Assembly (NCBI GenBank): GCA_022264855.1
Contig: JABYQU010000010.1
Span: 248,001-312,000, forward strand
Reading direction: 5' to 3'
DNA from: Lenzites betulinus
Lineage: Eukaryota > Basidiomycota > Agaricomycetes > Polyporales > Polyporaceae
DNA length: 64,000 bases
The translations under genes and the position numbers were made by a program. Shown here piece after piece: positions 60,147 to 64,000 of this stretch (position 1 is the first letter of the stretch; each line of letters starts with the position of its first letter). A model generated the notes under the pieces. It did not search any database. It saw only the letters and a list, made by a program, of their open reading frames with translations, and was not told where the DNA came from.

Positions 60147-62539
60147 TTACTTGCCCAAGTTCGAGCGAATGACATTGGTCAGCGTGTAACCGTCGTCCTG
60201 CGTACCACATCAGTCAGCCACACGCCCAAGCATATGAAACACGGAGGCGCCCTCAACGACGCACCTGGTCGAGCGACCACGTAAACGCGCCACCCATCCC
60301 GTTCTGCTTCGCGAAAAGCGCCTTGTCGCCGAGGGAGTACGTGTCGTCGTACGTCACAACCGTCTTGCGCGCCGTGTCGAACAGGAACGGCGTGTCGCTG
60401 CAGTTGTCCCAGCCTGTTCGTCGTCGCGCCGCCGCATCAACGCGCCTTGGTCAGCATCCGTGGACAAGCTGCGCGCAAAGGGGCAGACGGGCTCACCCTC
60501 CGTGTACCCGTTCGCAGACACGTATGTGCCTGAGGACGTCTTCGTGAGCGCGCCGAGCGCCACAATCTGGTTGAACGCGATCTCCTGTCCGAAGTAGCTG
60601 CTCAGGTCTCCAGCCGCCGCGGCGCGCAGCTCCTCCTGGATCTTCGCGCCCGCCTTCTCTTTCTCCGCCGAGCGGTCGTGGTTCCCGCTCGGTGCGAGCT
60701 TGTTCACGCCCGCGTCGTCGCTCTCGCTCGGTTGCGAGTCCTCCTGGACGGTCGGGAGCGGGCACGCGAGCCCGCGCTCGGGCAGCCCGAGCACCTTCTC
60801 CTTGTACTCCGCGACCTTGAACCCGGGAGGGGGCCGCGCGATGTGCTGCAGCGTCGTCTTCGTGCTCTGCGACACGTACCCATACAAGGGGAGGCCGAGT
60901 ACGAGTTTCGAGGCGGGGAATCCGGCCTTCGTCCACTGCGCGAGCGCAGCCTGTGCAGAGTATTGCGGGAGGGACGAGTTGCCGCAGAGGTTGCCGAGGG
61001 GCGCATTGGGACCTGGGCTCGACCCAGCACCGAAGACGTCGTAGTTCCTGAGCACCGCCACGGCATTAACTAACACGAATGATCGAGATGACTATGCATA
61101 ATGTATTGACTCTGAGGCACGTACATAATGTTCGCATACGTCATTTGCGCGGCGTAAGCAGAGACGTCGGTGAGCGCCTGGCCGTTAGAGCCAGTCCACG
61201 GAACTGGAGTCACTGCAGCAGAGATGATCTTCGACGAGCCGATCGCGGTGCGGAGCGACTGGAAGAACGACAGCAGGTTCGCGGCGTCAGAACTCGAGTG
61301 CGGGTTGCCAGCGCCTGATTCGGCTGGGTATTCCTAATACATGGCGTCTCAGTACCGTTGCTTGGATGACTTAGCATTTAGCCGCTGCGTACCCAGTCGA
61401 TATCAATGCCTATAGTGTCCGGTGTCAGTTCTATTGGTGCTGACAAAACGTGACGCTCACTGACCATCGAGATTGTAGGTGTTGACCGCGCTTACGCATG
61501 AGTTGACGAACGTCTGCCGGTTCGCCGAGCTCATCGCCTGCGAGAAATAGTAACTCCCAGCCCATCCACCTATGTTACACGAGTCAGAATCAGCACCCCC
61601 GCCCATGGAGCGCTGTTCAATAATATGAAACACACCGATAGAAAGGACGACCTTCGTTCCGTGGCCACTGTTATGGGCGCTACTCACGAGCGTCTTGAGC
61701 GTGGACGTCGATCCTGAATCAAAACTGATGGTGGAGGACGAGTTTGGAGTAGCGAACGCTATTAACGTGAAACATGTCAGATCCACCGGCCGTATCTAGA
61801 GCAGTGTATATGTGCGGTCCCGGACGGAATCTAACGGCGTATCCACCGCCGCATTGTGCAGATGCGGTGCCGGAGGCGAAGAAGGCGGTGATAGCGGGAC
61901 TCGAGTTGCGCAGTCACTCTGAATATTGGATAATTGAATGGGGGCTTACCGAACAGAAGAATGTCGAACTTGGAGAAATCGAGGGTGTTGGGGGGGATCT
62001 GGTCGGATGCCCAATCGGGGTAGTAAGATGCGTAGATCGGGGCCGTCGCTTCTGCGGAAAGCTTGTCTTGCGCCGCGAGCGCGGCTTTGCGACTCAAAGT
62101 GGACGGGAGGGCGTCTTCCAAGCTGAAGTCACGCGATGCGGACGAGGCGCTGGTGGGCGCGAGGAATTCGAGGAAGGTCTTGTGAACGCGGAACTGAGGC
62201 GATTGGATGAGGCCGGCGAGATACGCGGAGAGACCGGCCTTGCGCTCCGCGATGAGCGTGTCGTCGAGCCAAGCAGCGGGAACAAACGTGGTTGAGAGAA
62301 TTCGCTTCGGCGGCAGAGAGCCGGGGTCGTTGAGGGTGTCATGCAAAGCGGCGAACTAGAGGAGAAGTGAGCGGCGCGTTCAGCGGTAAAATAAATGAAT
62401 CACATACATCAGAGTAACGCTTGGAGATCGTCGAAGTCTTTCCGTCGGCGATCTTGACCTCGATGTTATAGAGGATATGGGGCCTGGGGGCCGAGGCCGT
62501 AGTGTGGCTGGCAACGGAGGCGGCGACGACGACAGACAT
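60147..62539 (-). CDS. PX domain-GH18 chitinase-like fusion protein
   Basis: A family-18 glycoside hydrolase preceded by a phosphoinositide-binding PX domain and lacking a signal peptide. The PX region (about residues 20-115) has IEVKIADG, the core KRYSDF (basic residue before Tyr), the proline loop LPPKRIL, and RKAGLSAYLAGLIQS with FLEFLA. After a linker, GH18 begins ASYYPDW, then FDILLFAFATPN and VVLSIGGWAG. The catalytic motif DGIDIDWE is complete but split by two introns, with a 17-nt exon (61393-61409) encoding IDIDW. Later come MTYANIMNYDVFG, LGLPLYGYVS, a charged insert (about 60680-60840) and WDNCSDTPFLFD...GAFTWSLDQDDGY. About 600 residues and roughly ten exons. Expected intracellular, perhaps on endosomal membranes; substrate inferred as chitin-type GlcNAc polymer. 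Confidence 0.85.
61393..61409 (-). other. 17-nt catalytic micro-exon of the GH18 domain
   Basis: GCATTGATATCGACTGG, read on the minus strand, sits between a CTATAG acceptor and a GTACGC donor. It encodes the IDIDW part of the GH18 motif. The preceding exon ends in LDG (donor GTCAGT) and the next begins EYPAESG. Confidence 0.85.
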
Positions 62540-64000
62540 GATGGGGGTATGGGGAAAGAGAGGGGCCGGGGGATGTTCTGGACCATGCTTCCGAGCCTAT
62601 GTTTTTATAGGACAAGGTGAAGGTCGTGACAGGCTGTGAAAGGAAATGGGGCAAGGCCGGATGAGGAAGAGTTGAAGATGTCAGCGACGCACATGGTCGC
62701 TGCAACCTTCACGACATATGCTCCTCTCCGGCGCTGCAGCGGCCTGCCAACGCACTCCCAGAACGGGAGGAGACCGCGCATGATATCACCAGCTTCTTCG
62801 TCTTCTTCCATCGCACACGTGCCGACAATCATCCCGCGCCCGTCGTGTGCCCCCCGCGCCCTGTGCTGCTCTCCTCCGAGACATGTTATCGGAAGCCTGT
62901 TCTCTGCATATCAACCGTGTCGGTCTTCTGACGATAAGAGCCTGGCCTACGATCCAAGTGCCGCGGCGAGTGTTGCGCTGTGTTGCGTCTCAGAGATCGA
63001 GCCATAGAGCGCCCCAAGGCCAACGTCATGCTCCTACCATCAGTCAAAGTAGCTTGATTTCGTCATCGCACCCGACCACTCTCACGCGCAGCACACCGTC
63101 GCCAGGGTCACACTACCCCACCATTGCACCGTGGAATGGAATGTCGAAAGCGGCTTGAAGGCCTGACCCCGGATCCATTACAAGGCGTATGTGGAGGGCT
63201 ACCTGCCGCATGCATCGCGTGTACCTGCCGTACCGCATGACCTCAGTACGACGACGACGATAGCTGCATTGAGTTTCTCCACTTACCGCATCTCGGGGAC
63301 ATTGCACCTGCAGAACTTAACCGTGTTGGCTTCCTCTGATGGCCAGCGTGTTTCCTATCGGCCCCAGAGATATTTTGGATCGCATCAGCTCGGCGACTCC
63401 GAAGGGCCCAGACCGGCGATATAGAAGGTTAGAAAGCATATGGCGGCGGGCGGCGGATGCAATCCTTGACAAGCCCCCTCTCGCAAGTCACCGCGCTGGA
63501 CAACTTGCACGCAAGAACCTGCAAGAACAGAGGGCGATCGATTTCGCCGATGAATGGTTTGCGAGTCTTGGCAAGCACGTCACGGAGTACATGATCTGTG
63601 ACAGACGTGTCTGCCGCGGCGATGTTGCGAACTGCGACCGTGTGTATGCCGTTCTCTAGTTTGAGAGTTGGCGCCGTAGGATTGCGACCGCTGATCTCAG
63701 ACATAGCGATGCGTATGGAAGGGATAGCGGAGTGAAGAGAATGTGGAGAACTTGGCAAGAGCCGCGGCAGCTTGAAAAGAGAGGTCATTCAAGATCAACT
63801 TCAAGTTGTAAACCTTTCAGTAACATCCCCGGCATTGATAGAAGAGAAACTTACGACAGTATTTGTGGCATTTCTGCTGACAGAGGGCATGCTGCAATAA
63901 TGTACGCCGTATGGTAGTCGTAGTACGGTGCTGAGCGCGATTTCCAAGAACCGGGTAAGCTAATAAGGGGGCGCTTATAGTATAAGTTATACTATAACTT
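62540..64000. other. Right end of the window, no convincing gene
   Basis: Upstream region of the PX-GH18 gene. A minus-strand frame at 63429-63788 (ATG options at 63788 and 63701) has a fairly normal composition, but no domain is recognised and no splice partner was found. AT-rich palindromes lie at the very end. Confidence 0.45.
63975..64000. repeat. Overlapping AT-rich palindromes
   Basis: TTATAGTATAA-G-TTATACTATAA (63975-63997) is a perfect 11-bp inverted repeat with a 1-bp centre. AAGTTAT-ACT-ATAACTT (63984-64000) overlaps it. They could be part of an element continuing outside the window. Confidence 0.65.

Noticed and set aside
63429..63788. 119-codon minus-strand frame
   Set aside because: Composition is reasonable but there is no homologue I can recall, no intron logic and no downstream partner, so it is mentioned only in the intergenic note.

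Overview
This is a stretch of nuclear DNA from a filamentous basidiomycete, most likely a wood-decaying Agaricomycete. The evidence is dense small spliceosomal introns (typically 45-65 nt, GTRNGT...YAG), high GC content, genes on both strands with short intergenic gaps, a lytic polysaccharide monooxygenase with a cellulose-binding CBM1, intradiol dioxygenases, and F-box and DUF6593-like proteins of the kind expanded in Agaricomycetes. No prokaryotic, viral or CRISPR features were seen. Gene models were built by hand: exon boundaries were placed from splice consensus, reading-frame continuity and family knowledge. Where all exons were positioned, the summed length was checked to be a multiple of three.

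Layout. 1-8.6 kb: a Ran1/Vhs1-type protein kinase (cut by the window edge), a weak orphan gene, ITP pyrophosphatase (HAM1/ITPA) and SMC5. The last two are divergent and share a promoter largely occupied by a 373-bp hAT-type MITE with a perfect 8-bp target-site duplication. 9.4-14.1 kb: two F-box-type genes on the minus strand. 14.1-21.6 kb: a long gene-free stretch, then a lignocellulose-related group: an AA9 LPMO with CBM1 and two tandem intradiol dioxygenases with identical intron positions. 22-30 kb: exosome subunit RRP43, aspartate-semialdehyde dehydrogenase HOM2, EMC6, a DUF6593-like gene and the TPR protein TTC27/EMW1. 30.4-37.6 kb: a Boi/Pob1-like polarity protein (SH3-SAM-PH plus a C-terminal CH-like segment), an uncharacterised charged nuclear-looking protein and mitochondrial ribosomal protein uL13m. 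37.7-50.4 kb: Nup188, a mitochondrial-type methionine aminopeptidase, TAF4 and the FG nucleoporin NUP42/Amo1. 51.9-53.2 kb: a PLP serine racemase/threonine dehydratase-like enzyme. 53.2-57 kb: a gene-poor block with an AT-rich island. 57-62.5 kb: a short-chain dehydrogenase and an unusual PX-GH18 chitinase-like fusion. The last 1.5 kb has no convincing gene.

Most genes are housekeeping (DNA repair, RNA decay, ER membrane insertion, nuclear pore, transcription, mitochondrial translation, amino-acid biosynthesis). The LPMO and dioxygenases are accessory wood-decay functions: oxidative attack on cellulose outside the cell, and aromatic-ring cleavage inside it. The most notable observations are the PX-GH18 fusion, whose catalytic core is encoded by a 17-nt micro-exon, several other tiny coding exons (7, 12, 10 and 3 nt), the MITE in the SMC5/ITPA promoter, and the active-site-loop difference between the tandem dioxygenases.
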